In this document: piece after piece, positions 16,113 through 26,080 of the stretch
Position numbering within the stretch: position 1 is the stretch's first letter
Layout of the letters: the number at the start of each line of letters is the position of its first letter
DNA from: Planctomycetota bacterium
GTDB taxonomy: Bacteria > Planctomycetota > Planctomycetia > Pirellulales > PALSA-1355
Assembly: GCA_003389325.1 (NCBI GenBank)
Contig: QQVE01000034.1
Location: forward strand, 246,045-310,044
Direction: 5' to 3'
DNA length: 64,000 nt
The notes under the pieces: generated by a model
Told to the model about the DNA's origin: nothing
The model's input: the letters and a program-made list of their open reading frames with translations, nothing else
The model's database searches: none
Made by a program: the position numbers and the translations under genes

Positions 16113-17735
16113 TCAGCTTGCGCCCGGGTTCTCGATCAGGCGGGCAATTTCATCGGGGCATTCGTCGACGCTCACGCGCCACTGCTTAAGCGAATCGCGG
16201 TCGCGCACCGTGACCGTCCGGTCCTCGAGCGTCTGGCCGTCGACGGTGATGCAGTAGGGGGTGCCGGCTTCGTCCTGGCGGCGATAGCGGCGGCCCACGG
16301 CCCCTTTCTCGTCGTAGAACACGTTGAATCGCTTCTTGAGCGCCAGGTAGATCTTCTTGGCCACTTCGGGCATGCCGTCTTTCTTCACCAGCGGAAACAC
16401 GGCCGCCTTGATCGGGGCAATGCGCGGGTGGAACTTCATCACCACGCGCGTCTGCATCTTGCCTTTTTCGTCGGGCGCTTCGTCCTCGGTGTAGGCCTGG
16501 CACAGGAATGCCAGCGTGGCCCGATCGGCACCGGCCGAGGGCTCGATCACGTGCGGCGTGAACCGCTCGTTAGTCAAATCGTCACGGTAGGTCAGATCCT
16601 TGCCGCTGCCGCGGTGGTGGGGTTTGCCGTCCTCGCCCGTCTCGACCACCAGCTCGTCGCCCTGGCGCACGAGCTTGCCTTCCATGTGGCTGCGAAGATC
16701 GAAGTCGCCGCGGTGGGCGATACCCTCCAGTTCGCCGAATTCCCCCGGCGGCAGGAAGGGAAAGGCATACTCGATGTCGGCCGTGCCGCACGAATAGTGG
16801 CTCAGCTCGTCGGCGTCGTGGTCGCGCAGTCGCAGACGCTCTCCCGCCAGCCCCAGGTCGAGATACCACTGGTAGCGGCGGTCGCGCCAGAACTTGTACC
16901 ACTCGGGCGACGCCTTGGGATGGCAGAAGAACTCGATCTCCATCTGCTCGAACTCGCGCGAGCGAAACGTGAAGTTGCGCGGCGTAATCTCGTTGCGAAA
17001 GCTCTTGCCCATCTGCGCGATACCAAAAGGCACCCGCACGCGCGTGCTGTCGCACACGTTCTTGAAATTGACGAAAATGCCCTGGGCCGTCTCGGGCCGC
17101 AAGAACGCGGCACCTTCTTCGCCGCTGAGCGCGCCGACGTACGTCTTGAACATCAGGTTAAATTCGCGCGGCGGCGTGAGCGTGCCCAGCTCCTTGGCAT
17201 CCGGCCCCAGGACGTTCGAAAAATCGTGAATCTCGGTCAGCGACACCAGCGGGCCCTGCCAGGCGAGTCTCTCGGCGTCCTTCGAGCGCAGGTTGAAGAA
17301 CTTGAGCGCCCGTTGCTGGGCGTCGGCTTCTCCCTCTTCGCCCCCCGCTTGCGTGGCGACGAAGATGCGTTGCTCCTTGGCTTCCACCCAGCGGCCATGC
17401 ACCTGGTCGTGGCGGTAGCGCTTCTTCGACTCACGGCAATCGACCATGAAGTCGTGAAACAGGTCGTAGTGGCCCGAGCACTTCCAGACCTGCGGGTGCA
17501 TGATGATCGTGCAGTCGAGGCCGACCATCTCGAAGGGCTCCGGCGCGCCTGGGGGAGCATCGAGCTCGTCGTGGCCGCGGACCATGTCCTGCCACCAGGC
17601 TTCGCGTACGTTGCGTTTCAGCTCGACGCCCAGCGGGCCGTAGTCCCAAAAGCCGTTCAACCCGCCGTAGATTTCGCTCGACTGAAACAGAAATCCGCGC
17701 CGTTTGCACAGCGAAACCAGCTTGTCCATGTCCAT
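16113..17735 (-). CDS. glyS: glycyl-tRNA synthetase, single-chain (alpha2) type
   Basis: Class II aminoacyl-tRNA synthetase that charges tRNA-Gly. This is the single-chain type also found in archaea and eukaryotes rather than the two-subunit bacterial GlyQ/GlyS. Signatures are RRGFLFQSSEIYGGLNGFWDYGPLG at the N-terminus, the motif FLRPETAQGIF, motif 2 around FRNEITPRNFTFRSREFEQME, and motif 3 near PSAGADRATLAFL. The C-terminal anticodon-binding domain (APIKAAVFPLVKKDG to the end) is complete. Length is 540 residues. Start at ATG 17735 (MDMDKLVSLCKRRG); an ATG six bases inside is equally possible. Upstream open frame is not protein-like. Confidence 0.93.
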   Translation of the reverse strand: MDMDKLVSLCKRRGFLFQSSEIYGGLNGFWDYGPLGVELKRNVREAWWQDMVRGHDELDAPPGAPEPFEMVGLDCTIIMHPQVWKCSGHYDLFHDFMVDCRESKKRYRHDQVHGRWVEAKEQRIFVATQAGGEEGEADAQQRALKFFNLRSKDAERLAWQGPLVSLTEIHDFSNVLGPDAKELGTLTPPREFNLMFKTYVGALSGEEGAAFLRPETAQGIFVNFKNVCDSTRVRVPFGIAQMGKSFRNEITPRNFTFRSREFEQMEIEFFCHPKASPEWYKFWRDRRYQWYLDLGLAGERLRLRDHDADELSHYSCGTADIEYAFPFLPPGEFGELEGIAHRGDFDLRSHMEGKLVRQGDELVVETGEDGKPHHRGSGKDLTYRDDLTNERFTPHVIEPSAGADRATLAFLCQAYTEDEAPDEKGKMQTRVVMKFHPRIAPIKAAVFPLVKKDGMPEVAKKIYLALKKRFNVFYDEKGAVGRRYRRQDEAGTPYCITVDGQTLEDRTVTVRDRDSLKQWRVSVDECPDEIARLIENPGAS

Positions 17736-17784
17736 CGTCAAAACATTGCTCCCGAGCCCTGGATCAATCGGAACTCGAAGTGTA

Positions 17785-17805
17785 ACCGCCGTGCCCCGCG
17801 GCGGT
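17785..17805 (-). terminator. hairpin after comB
   Basis: ACCGCCG and CGGCGGT form a 7-base stem with a seven-base loop, about 28 bases beyond the comB stop and ahead of the glycyl-tRNA synthetase start. There is no U-tract, so it is a weak terminator candidate or a leader hairpin for the synthetase. Confidence 0.3.
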
Positions 17806-17832
17806 CTACGGCACGTACCGCAGGCGGCCGAG

Positions 17833-18600
17833 CTACGCAGGCGAAATCGAGTGGCTGGCCGCATCGAATCGCGGCACCAGCTGGAATTCGTCGACGCGGG
17901 CCGCAAACTCGATATCGCGCTGCATGCCCAACGCACTCAGGTTGCGGCCGCCGCGGCTCGCCACCAGCGCCGGCAACAGCCGCGCCGGCAGATCTTCGCC
18001 CGATCCGAAAACCGTCCGCCACGCGTCGCGGGCAAGGGCCGCCTGATCGTCGATGGCCGGGCAGTCATCTCCGGCGATGCGGTCCACCAGAGCTCCGGCC
18101 AGCAGCACGTCTTCGCGGGTCACGGCCCCGTCGGTGCCGGAGCAAACCACGTCGATGGGCCCGCCGTGTTTGTTTGCCGCTTTGAGTAGGCGGTCCGCGG
18201 CCGCGGTAAGGTTCACGAATCCGGCCAGCACGATCTCGGCTGCCGCCTGGCAGTGCAGTAGGGCCTTGGTGCCGTTGGTCGTGGTGAGCACGACCGATTT
18301 GCCGGCCACGACGTGGGGCGTGTACTCCAGCGGCGAGTTGCCGAGATCGAACCCCTCGATCGCCGTTCCGCCGCGTTCGCCCCCAAGAATCGCCTCGCCG
18401 ACGGGAAACTCCGCGGCCCGGCGACGCGCGTCCTCAATCGTCAGGCACGGCAGCACGTCGCGTGCCCCGGCGGCCAATGCCGCGATCGCGGTCGTCGTGG
18501 CCCGCAGCACGTCGATCACGGCCACCGCTGCCCCGGCCAGCGCGTCGCCCGCGACTAACTCCGGCAAGAAATTCACCCGCAGGTACGGCCCGTCAGTCAT
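17833..18600 (-). CDS. comB: 2-phosphosulfolactate phosphatase (ComB family)
   Basis: A 255-residue protein matching the ComB fold: VAVIDVLRATTTAIAAL near the N-terminus, GGERGGTAIEGFDLGNSPLEY, VVLTTTNGTKALL and DVVCSGTDGAVTREDVLLAGA. ComB removes phosphate from 2-phosphosulfolactate, a step of coenzyme M synthesis in methanogens. Bacterial homologues are common, and their substrate has often not been proved. No comA or comC is nearby, so the sulfolactate role here is only by family. The start at ATG 18600 has GGGAG about ten bases upstream. Divergent from the ubiD gene. Confidence 0.85.
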   Translation of the reverse strand: MTDGPYLRVNFLPELVAGDALAGAAVAVIDVLRATTTAIAALAAGARDVLPCLTIEDARRRAAEFPVGEAILGGERGGTAIEGFDLGNSPLEYTPHVVAGKSVVLTTTNGTKALLHCQAAAEIVLAGFVNLTAAADRLLKAANKHGGPIDVVCSGTDGAVTREDVLLAGALVDRIAGDDCPAIDDQAALARDAWRTVFGSGEDLPARLLPALVASRGGRNLSALGMQRDIEFAARVDEFQLVPRFDAASHSISPA

Positions 18601-18653
18601 CGCATCTCACTCCCAACCCTGAAACCCTGGCCCCTTCCAACCTACCATCTCGT

Positions 18654-18683
18654 CTGCCCCGTTTTTCTCGCCCGGGCTACAAT
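18654..18683 (+). promoter_or_regulatory. candidate promoter very close to the ubiD start
   Basis: TACAAT at 18678-18683 is a good -10 box, with a weak CTGCCC 18 bases upstream. Transcription from it would begin at or within a base or two of the ATG at 18691, giving an almost leaderless message, which fits the lack of a Shine-Dalgarno sequence before that ATG. Confidence 0.3.
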
Positions 18684-18690
18684 TGGCCGC

Positions 18691-20154
18691 ATGGCATACA
18701 AGTCGCTGGCCGATTTTCTCGAAGAGTTGCTCGCCGTCGGTGAGCTCGTGCGGGTGTCCGCCGAAGTCGACCCGCACGTGGAAATCGCCGAGATCACGCG
18801 CCGCGTGGCCGCCGAGGGCGGGCCGGCGCTGCTGTTCGACCGCGTGCAGGGTCAGTCGACAGCGGTGGTCACGAATCTGCTGGGAACTCAGGGGCGAGCT
18901 TGCCGAGCCGTGGGGGTAGAGTGCCTCGACGAGATCGCGCCGCGCATCGAGTCGCTCGTGGCTCAGCATACGCCCCAGAACTGGTTCGATCGGCTGAAAA
19001 TGTCGCCCGAGGAGAGCGGGGCCGAGAAATTTCGCCCCAAGCCGACCAAGACGGGCGTGTGCCAACAAGTGGTTCACCTGGGCCGCGACGTGAACATCGC
19101 AGCGTTTCCCTTGCTCACGGCATGGCCTGCGGAGTCGGGACCCGCGATCACGGGCGGAATCCTGGTTACGGCCGATCGGCAAACGCACACGCGTGCCGCC
19201 ACGATCGCGCCGATGGTGGCCTGCGACGAGAGCCACCTGGCCGTGGCGGATGCGGGCGATTCGCCGTTCGCGCGACACTGGGCCGATTACCAGGCGGCTG
19301 GTGAGCGGATGCCGGCGGCGGTTCTCCTGGGGGGCGATCCTGCCGCAACCGTCGCCGCTACCGTGCCATTGCCTGCGGAAGTGGACACGTATCACATGGC
19401 GGGGCTGTTGCGCGGCAAACCGCTCGATGTGGTGAAGTGCCGCACGCACGAAGTCGAAGTGCCGGCCGAGGTTGACCTGGTTTTCGAGGGGTATTTCGAC
19501 CCCGAGGTGCCGCCGACCAGCGTCACCGTGGCGGCCCCCGGAGCGAGTCACTATCGCGAGCCGTCGCCGGCGCCGGTGTTCCACGTGGCGGCGATCACGC
19601 ACCGCAGCCAGCCGATCTTTCCGGCCATCGTCGACGGCGGCCTGCGGGGCGAAGCCGGAGTGCTGGCCGCGGCGCGCGAACGGATGTTGCTGCCCGCGCT
19701 GCAAGCCGCGGCGCCCGACGTGGTGGACGTGCATTTGCCGCCGCTGGGCGGCTTGGAACGATTTGCGCTGGTTTCGTTTCGCAAGCGCTACCCGTATCAC
19801 GCCCGGCAGGTGGCCGCGGCGCTGTGGGGCACCAACGCGGTGAAGTTCGTGCGGTACTTGATTCTGCTGGACGACGATGCCAATGTCCGCGACCTGCCGC
19901 GAGTGCTTGAGCGGGTAGGGGCCAACGCGGCGCCCGAGCGCGATCTGTTCGCGCTGGACGGCCCTGCCGGTCCGGCCGACCTGGCCGATGCTCCCGGGAG
20001 CCCAGGACGCCGCCTGGCGATTGACGCCACGGCCAAGCTCGACGCCGAGCGTCCCACGGCCTCGCCGCCGGTGCTGGACGTCGGTGAAGAGACCCGCCGG
20101 CTGGTGGCCTCGCGGTGGGGCGAATACGGGCTGAAAACGCCGGGTGGTTTATAA
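18691..20154 (+). CDS. ubiD: UbiD-family prenylated-FMN decarboxylase (menaquinone branch, MqnL-like)
   Basis: A 487-residue decarboxylase of the UbiD family. It shows LADFLEELLAVGELVRV, the central HLGRDVNIAAFPLLTAWPAE, HMAGLLRGKPLDVVKC and the later AVPAE-type VEVPAEVDLVFEGYFDPE block with its conserved acidic residues. FALVSFRKRYPYHARQVAAALWG is also typical. UbiD enzymes need prenylated FMN made by UbiX, and the ubiX gene is two genes downstream. Next to mqnE and a UbiA homologue, the expected role is decarboxylation of the naphthoate ring late in futalosine-type menaquinone synthesis (MqnL). It is the first gene of the cluster. Confidence 0.88.
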   Translation: MAYKSLADFLEELLAVGELVRVSAEVDPHVEIAEITRRVAAEGGPALLFDRVQGQSTAVVTNLLGTQGRACRAVGVECLDEIAPRIESLVAQHTPQNWFDRLKMSPEESGAEKFRPKPTKTGVCQQVVHLGRDVNIAAFPLLTAWPAESGPAITGGILVTADRQTHTRAATIAPMVACDESHLAVADAGDSPFARHWADYQAAGERMPAAVLLGGDPAATVAATVPLPAEVDTYHMAGLLRGKPLDVVKCRTHEVEVPAEVDLVFEGYFDPEVPPTSVTVAAPGASHYREPSPAPVFHVAAITHRSQPIFPAIVDGGLRGEAGVLAAARERMLLPALQAAAPDVVDVHLPPLGGLERFALVSFRKRYPYHARQVAAALWGTNAVKFVRYLILLDDDANVRDLPRVLERVGANAAPERDLFALDGPAGPADLADAPGSPGRRLAIDATAKLDAERPTASPPVLDVGEETRRLVASRWGEYGLKTPGGL

Positions 20155-20214
20155 GTCGCGCGGGTGGCGGTTATGATCGAGTGGCGCTAAGGTCAGGTCC
20201 AGCGGGTCGATTCG

Positions 20215-20916
20215 ATGGCGGTTGACAAGTCGGATGCACGCGTCAAGCGAATGTTTGCCGAAATCGCCGCGCGCTACGACCGCATGAACCACGTGCTCTC
20301 GTTGGGCACCGACTACTACTGGCGCTGGCGCACCGTGCGCAAGGTGCCGCCGCAGGGGAGCGAACCAATTCTTGATCTCTGCACCGGCACCGGAGACCTG
20401 GCCCTGGCCTATGCACGAGCGACCACGAACGGCACGCCCGTGGTGGGCGCCGACTTCTGCCACCCGATGCTGGTCATCGGCCGCAAGAAAGCCGACGGGC
20501 AGGACCGGGTCACGTTTGTCGAAGCCGATGCTCAGAGTCTGCCCTTCGCCGACAACCTGTTTCAAATCGTCTCGGTGGCGTTCGGGCTGCGGAACGTGGC
20601 CGACACGGATCGGGGTCTGCGCGAGATGTTGCGTGTGTGCCGCCCCGGCGGCCGGGTTGTCGTGCTGGAGTTTTCGCTGCCGCGGTGGCAGCCGTTCCGC
20701 TTCTGCTACGGTTTCTACTTCCGGCACGTGTTGCCTCGGATCGGGCAATGGCTCGCGCGCAATCGGCAGGACGCTTACCAGTATTTGCCGGATAGCGTTG
20801 GCGAGTTTCCCGCCGGCGAGGCCCTGGCCGAGCGCATGCGGGCTGCAGGAGCGAGCGACGTGCGATACTATCCGTTGACGCTCGGTGTAGCCACTTTGTA
20901 CGTAGGCACCAAGTGA
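20215..20916 (+). CDS. ubiE: demethylmenaquinone methyltransferase (UbiE/MenG)
   Basis: A 233-residue C-methyltransferase for the quinone ring. Family motifs are VKRMFAEIAARYDRMNHVLSLGTDYYWR, the SAM loop ILDLCTGTGDLALAY, VEADAQSLPFADNLFQIVSVAFGLRNVADTDRGLREM, and GGRVVVLEFSLPRW. It would do the final methylation of demethylmenaquinone. The ATG at 20215 gives the standard N-terminus. Its stop overlaps the GTG start of ubiX (GTGA, four bases), indicating coupled translation. Confidence 0.93.
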   Translation: MAVDKSDARVKRMFAEIAARYDRMNHVLSLGTDYYWRWRTVRKVPPQGSEPILDLCTGTGDLALAYARATTNGTPVVGADFCHPMLVIGRKKADGQDRVTFVEADAQSLPFADNLFQIVSVAFGLRNVADTDRGLREMLRVCRPGGRVVVLEFSLPRWQPFRFCYGFYFRHVLPRIGQWLARNRQDAYQYLPDSVGEFPAGEALAERMRAAGASDVRYYPLTLGVATLYVGTK

Positions 20917-21599
20917 ACGACACCCAGGACCATGCCCGCGAGCACGTTGTGCTGGCCATCACGGGAGCCAGCGGCTCGGTGTATGCGCTACGGCTGCTGC
21001 AAGTGCTGCTCGAGGCCCGCCGGCGCGTGCACCTGTCGATTAGCCCTTCGGCGCGGCTGGTGCTCAAGCAAGAGCTGGACCTGGAGATCGACCTCGACCA
21101 TTTCACGCCGGCCAGCCTGCCGATCTTTTCCTGGTCGCCCACGGCCGATCAGCTTTCCCCGGCCATGGCCGAAGTGCTCGAGCGGACCGATCCGCCCTCG
21201 GACCAGGGGGCCGACGTGCTGTATCACCATTACGAGGACCTGATGGCTCCCATCGCCAGCGGGTCGTTTCTCACCTCGGGCATGGTCATTTGCCCTTGCT
21301 CGGGCAGCACCCTGGGCGCGGTCGTACACGGCACGGGCGAGAACCTGATCCATCGCGCCGCCAGCGTCCACTTGAAGGAACGCCGCAAGCTCGTCGTCGT
21401 TCCGCGCGAGACGCCCCTCTCGGCGATTCAACTGGAGAACATGCGCCGGGCCGCCGAAGCCGGGGCGGTCGTGCTGCCGGCCATGCCGGGCTTCTATCAC
21501 GGCGTACGCTCGATTCGCGACCTGGTCGATTTCGTCGTGGCCCGGATCTGCGATCAGTTGGGAGTCGAACATAGGCTGATGCGGCGGTGGGGAGAGTAG
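20913..21599 (+). CDS. ubiX: flavin prenyltransferase UbiX (MqnM-like)
   Basis: Makes prenylated FMN, the cofactor of UbiD, from FMN and dimethylallyl phosphate. The N-terminal VVLAITGASGSVYALRLLQVLL flavoprotein loop, LTSGMVICPCSGSTLGAVVHG, NLIHRAASVHLKERRKLVVVPRETPLS and MPGFYHG are characteristic. A stretch at about residues 68-100 (PTADQLSPAMAEVLERTD) is longer than in many UbiX proteins. Total 228 residues. The GTG start overlaps the ubiE stop. Placed between ubiE and mqnP, it evidently serves the UbiD enzyme encoded in the same operon. Confidence 0.93.
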   Translation: MNDTQDHAREHVVLAITGASGSVYALRLLQVLLEARRRVHLSISPSARLVLKQELDLEIDLDHFTPASLPIFSWSPTADQLSPAMAEVLERTDPPSDQGADVLYHHYEDLMAPIASGSFLTSGMVICPCSGSTLGAVVHGTGENLIHRAASVHLKERRKLVVVPRETPLSAIQLENMRRAAEAGAVVLPAMPGFYHGVRSIRDLVDFVVARICDQLGVEHRLMRRWGE

Positions 21600-21611
21600 C
21601 AGCGAAGCACG

Positions 21612-22508
21612 ATGCGAAACCTGCGCCACATCCTGGAGATGATTCGCTTCAGCCACACGCTGTTTGCGCTTCCCTTTGCGCTGCTGGCGGCCGTGATGGC
21701 CTGGAAGCTCGACGCGGAGGTTTCCTGGGCGCATCGGGCGCAGCAGTTTGTGGGCATCGTGCTGTGCATGGTCACGGCGCGCAGTGCCGCCATGGCGTTC
21801 AATCGCATCGCCGACCGAAGGATCGACGCCGGCAATCCACGCACGCAGATGCGACACCTTCCGGCCGGCATCCTCAGCACGCAGAGCGTGGTGGTGTTCG
21901 CCGCCGTCTGTTCGATCGCGTTCGTGCTTTCGACGCTGTTGTTCTTGCCCAATCCGCTGCCGATCGTGCTCTCGGTGCCGGTGCTGTTGTTTCTGCTGGC
22001 GTACAGCTACACGAAGCGGTTCACGGCCGCCGCGCACTTTTGGCTGGGAGCGGCGCTGATGCTCGCGCCGGTGTCGACGTGGATCGCGCTGCAAGGCGAA
22101 GCCTTGATGGAGAACCCTGCCGACCTGCTGCCGGCGGTGGTGCTCGGCGGAGCGGTGCTGCTGTGGGTGGCGGGATTCGACATCATCTACGCGTGCCAGG
22201 ACGTCGAATTCGATGTCGACACCGGGTTGCACAGCGTGCCGGCGCGGCTTGGCGTGCCGCGGGCCCTGCGACTGGCCGCTGCCTGCCATCTGGGCATGGT
22301 GGTGCTGCTGGCCGTCTTGCCAGTGGTTTATCCGCAACTGGGTTGGATTTACGGCATCGGCATTGCCGCGGTGGCCGTGCTGCTGGCCTGGGAACATTAC
22401 CTGGTGCGGCCCGACGATCTGACCCGCGTCAATGTGGCGTTCTTCCAGGTAAATGCGGTTATCAGCATAGGCCTGTTCGTAGTGGGCAGCCTGGACTTGC
22501 TCACCTGA
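21612..22508 (+). CDS. mqnP: UbiA-family prenyltransferase (MqnP-like)
   Basis: An integral-membrane prenyltransferase of 298 residues with about eight or nine hydrophobic helices. The first aspartate-rich motif is N64-x3-D68-x3-D72 (FNRIADRRIDAGNPRT) and the second is YACQDVEFDVDTGLHS near residue 193. These bind the Mg-polyprenyl diphosphate. UbiA homologues next to futalosine genes attach the polyprenyl tail to the naphthoquinone precursor. The ATG at 21612 follows the ubiX stop by 12 bases. Confidence 0.9.
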   Translation: MRNLRHILEMIRFSHTLFALPFALLAAVMAWKLDAEVSWAHRAQQFVGIVLCMVTARSAAMAFNRIADRRIDAGNPRTQMRHLPAGILSTQSVVVFAAVCSIAFVLSTLLFLPNPLPIVLSVPVLLFLLAYSYTKRFTAAAHFWLGAALMLAPVSTWIALQGEALMENPADLLPAVVLGGAVLLWVAGFDIIYACQDVEFDVDTGLHSVPARLGVPRALRLAAACHLGMVVLLAVLPVVYPQLGWIYGIGIAAVAVLLAWEHYLVRPDDLTRVNVAFFQVNAVISIGLFVVGSLDLLT

Positions 22509-22594
22509 GGTGGGCTGGTAGGCTAAGTGGTTCCTCAAGCGAGGAATACGAGTGCCACACCCGATGGAAAAGCCTCGGGAAATGGCTCGACACG

Positions 22595-22662
22595 AGCCCG
22601 AAGCGCGAGCGAGGAACATGCGGCTAGGGTCAACCCAGCAACCCTCGCTCGCGCTTCGGGCT
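22595..22662. repeat. dispersed inverted repeat, copy 1 (perfect 20-base arms)
   Basis: Arms at 22595-22614 (AGCCCGAAGCGCGAGCGAGG) and 22643-22662 are exact reverse complements around a 28-base centre. A second copy of the same element lies at 48151-48250. It sits in the gap between mqnP and mqnE and would form a strong hairpin in the transcript. It looks like a REP/MITE-type palindromic element, and I recall similar sequences in other planctomycete genomes, though I cannot search to confirm. Confidence 0.8.
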
Positions 22663-22692
22663 AGTAATTCACAACACGCGGGATCAACACGC

Positions 22693-23826
<1,134 letters not shown>

Positions 23827-23828
23827 TG

Positions 23829-26021
23829 CTAGCCGACGTCGCCCAGGTCGAGCGACTTGCCATAGCGCACCAGCGCCATGCGGCGTAGCAGGGCGTGCTC
23901 CTCGCTCGTCAATCCCGGGTCGGCTTCGACCATTTCGCGGGCATCGCGGCGGGCCTCCTCGAGCGTGGCGGCGTCGCGCGTCAGGTTGGCCACGCGCAGG
24001 GGCGGCAGGCCGTGTTGCCGGGTGCCCAGCACGTCGCCGGGGCCACGTAGTTCGAAGTCGACTTCGCTCAAGCGAAAGCCGTCGCTCGATTCAACAAACG
24101 CGGCCAGCCGGGCTCGGGCTTCATCGTTCTCGACGCCGGTGAACACGCAGCAATAGCCTGGGTGCATGCCGCGGCTGATGCGTCCTCGCAACTGATGGAG
24201 CTGGGCCAGGCCAAAGCGCTCGGCGCTTTCGATCGTCATCAGCGTGGCATTGGGGACGTCGACGCCGACCTCGACGACCGACGTGGCCACCAGCACTTGC
24301 GTGCGGCCGGCCCGAAAGTCGTCCATCGCCGCTTGCTTTTCGGAACTGCTCATTCGCCCGTGAATCAGCCCCAATCGGAAGGCCTCCAACTCGCCGTTGG
24401 CCAGGTGCTCGTAGGCCTCTTCCAGCGACACCGGCGGCGGTGCGGTCTCAGCAGGGACGTCCTCGTCGAACAACGTTGCCGGGGCAGGGGAGGGCGGTTC
24501 CGCGAGCGCCTCCTCCGGCTCGGTTTCCTCCTGCAAGGCATCGGCCACCGAGCCCCGGGCCACGAGCGGCACGATGACGAATGCCTGCCGGCCTTCGCGG
24601 AGCTTCTTGCGGAAGAACTCCCACCAGCGCGGTCGATCCGCGGCGGGGGGGAAATAGGTGTGCACGTTCTGCCGTCCCGGGGGGCTATCGATCAGCGTCG
24701 TCACGTCGAGATCGCCAAACAGCGTCATGCTCACCGTGCGGGGAATCGGCGTGGCGGTCATCACCAGGTAGTGCGGATGCACGGCCGAGTGCTTTAGCGC
24801 CGCCCGCTGCCGCACGCCGAACTTGTGCTGCTCGTCGATCACCACCAGCCCCAGCCGAGCGAAGTCGACCCCCGCGGCGATCACGGCCTGCGTACCGATC
24901 ACGATCTGAATCTCTCCGGCCGCGATGCCTGCAAGCGTTTCTTCGCGTGTCTTGGCCGATTGCCCGCCGGCTAGTAGTCCCAGCCGCGTATTGCTGCCGG
25001 CCAGCAGCTTATCGAGGGTATCCAGATGCTGCCGCGCCAGCACTTCGGTGGGGGCCATCAGCGCGACTTGCGTCTGATGGGCCACGGCCAGCAGCATGGC
25101 ATACACGGCCACGATGGTCTTGCCGCTGCCGACGTCGCCTTGCAGCAGGCGATTCATGGGGTAGGCACGGCCCATGTCGGCGGCGATTTCGGCCACGGCC
25201 TGATTCTGGCCGGCGGTGAGCGGAAACGGAAACAGGCGGCGGATACGAGCGTCGATCTTGGCCGAGAGCTCAAGTGGATGGGCCTCGAGCGACGACTGCA
25301 CCTGCTGCCGTTTGAGGGCCAGGGCCAGTTGCAGCACGAGCAATTCCTGATACACGAACCGCCGCCGAGCCCGCTCGAGGTCCTCGGGGCTGTCGGGAAA
25401 GTGGATCTGCGGCAGCGCGAAGCGCAGCGGCCAGAGGTCGTGGTGCTCGAGGTACCCGGCCGGGAACACCTCTTCCAACTGATCGAGACACGCTTCCAAC
25501 GCGGCGCGAACGAGTTGTCCGACGTGACGCTGGGCCAGCCCCTCGGTGAGCGGATAAATCGGCAAGAGCGACCCACGGGGCTCGTCCTGCTCGGTTTCGA
25601 TCCACTTGACGTGTGGATGGGCCATCTCCCAGCGGGTAGATCGTTGCCGGGCGCGGCCCGAGAGGAGCACGGTCTGGCCGCGGCGAAACTTTTCGCGCAT
25701 GAAGGGCTGGTTGAACCACACGGCCCGCAGATGGTCGTCGCCCTGGCGCACAAGCACGCCGACGATCGATCGCCCGCCGCCGTCGCGCATGTCGACTTCT
25801 TCGACGGTGCCCAACACGCTCACCAGCGGGCCTTCCTCCAGGGCGGCGATTGTGCGTACGTCGGTCAGGTCCTGATAGTCGCGAGGGAAGTTAAACAGCA
25901 GATCCCGCACCGTCGTCACGCCCAGCCGGGCCAGTTGCTCCGCGCGGTGGGCCCCGCCGCCCTTGAGAAACTGCACGGGCGTAGACAGATCGACCGCCGG
26001 CTTGTCGGTGCTGGGAGGCAT
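23829..26021 (-). CDS. recG: ATP-dependent DNA helicase RecG
   Basis: A superfamily-2 helicase that remodels stalled forks and Holliday junctions. The N-terminal wedge/OB region (residues 60-150) is followed by the helicase core: LLQGDVGSGKT (Walker A, Lys301), DEQHKFGVRQR (396-406), MTATPIPRT, and motif VI LHQLRGRISRGMHPGYC near the C terminus. The length, 730 residues, is slightly more than usual because an acidic, Pro/Ala-rich insert (about 489-531) interrupts the second RecA lobe. The ATG at 26021 begins MPPSTDKPAVDL. It is downstream of rnhA by about 60 bases on the same strand. Confidence 0.94.
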   Translation of the reverse strand: MPPSTDKPAVDLSTPVQFLKGGGAHRAEQLARLGVTTVRDLLFNFPRDYQDLTDVRTIAALEEGPLVSVLGTVEEVDMRDGGGRSIVGVLVRQGDDHLRAVWFNQPFMREKFRRGQTVLLSGRARQRSTRWEMAHPHVKWIETEQDEPRGSLLPIYPLTEGLAQRHVGQLVRAALEACLDQLEEVFPAGYLEHHDLWPLRFALPQIHFPDSPEDLERARRRFVYQELLVLQLALALKRQQVQSSLEAHPLELSAKIDARIRRLFPFPLTAGQNQAVAEIAADMGRAYPMNRLLQGDVGSGKTIVAVYAMLLAVAHQTQVALMAPTEVLARQHLDTLDKLLAGSNTRLGLLAGGQSAKTREETLAGIAAGEIQIVIGTQAVIAAGVDFARLGLVVIDEQHKFGVRQRAALKHSAVHPHYLVMTATPIPRTVSMTLFGDLDVTTLIDSPPGRQNVHTYFPPAADRPRWWEFFRKKLREGRQAFVIVPLVARGSVADALQEETEPEEALAEPPSPAPATLFDEDVPAETAPPPVSLEEAYEHLANGELEAFRLGLIHGRMSSSEKQAAMDDFRAGRTQVLVATSVVEVGVDVPNATLMTIESAERFGLAQLHQLRGRISRGMHPGYCCVFTGVENDEARARLAAFVESSDGFRLSEVDFELRGPGDVLGTRQHGLPPLRVANLTRDAATLEEARRDAREMVEADPGLTSEEHALLRRMALVRYGKSLDLGDVG

Positions 26022-26080
26022 GTCTCCATTTTAAGGGAACATGCGCACAGGGGGCAGTGGTCGGCCGAAGCCGGATGCGG

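Noticed and set aside
16107..18185. Open frame of 692 codons opposite glycyl-tRNA synthetase
   Set aside because: Mirror of a strongly conserved synthetase; composition is that of an antisense shadow.
22552..22692. N-terminal extension of mqnE by 47 residues
   Set aside because: The extra residues are the translation of the inverted repeat; the family N-terminus begins at the ATG at 22693.
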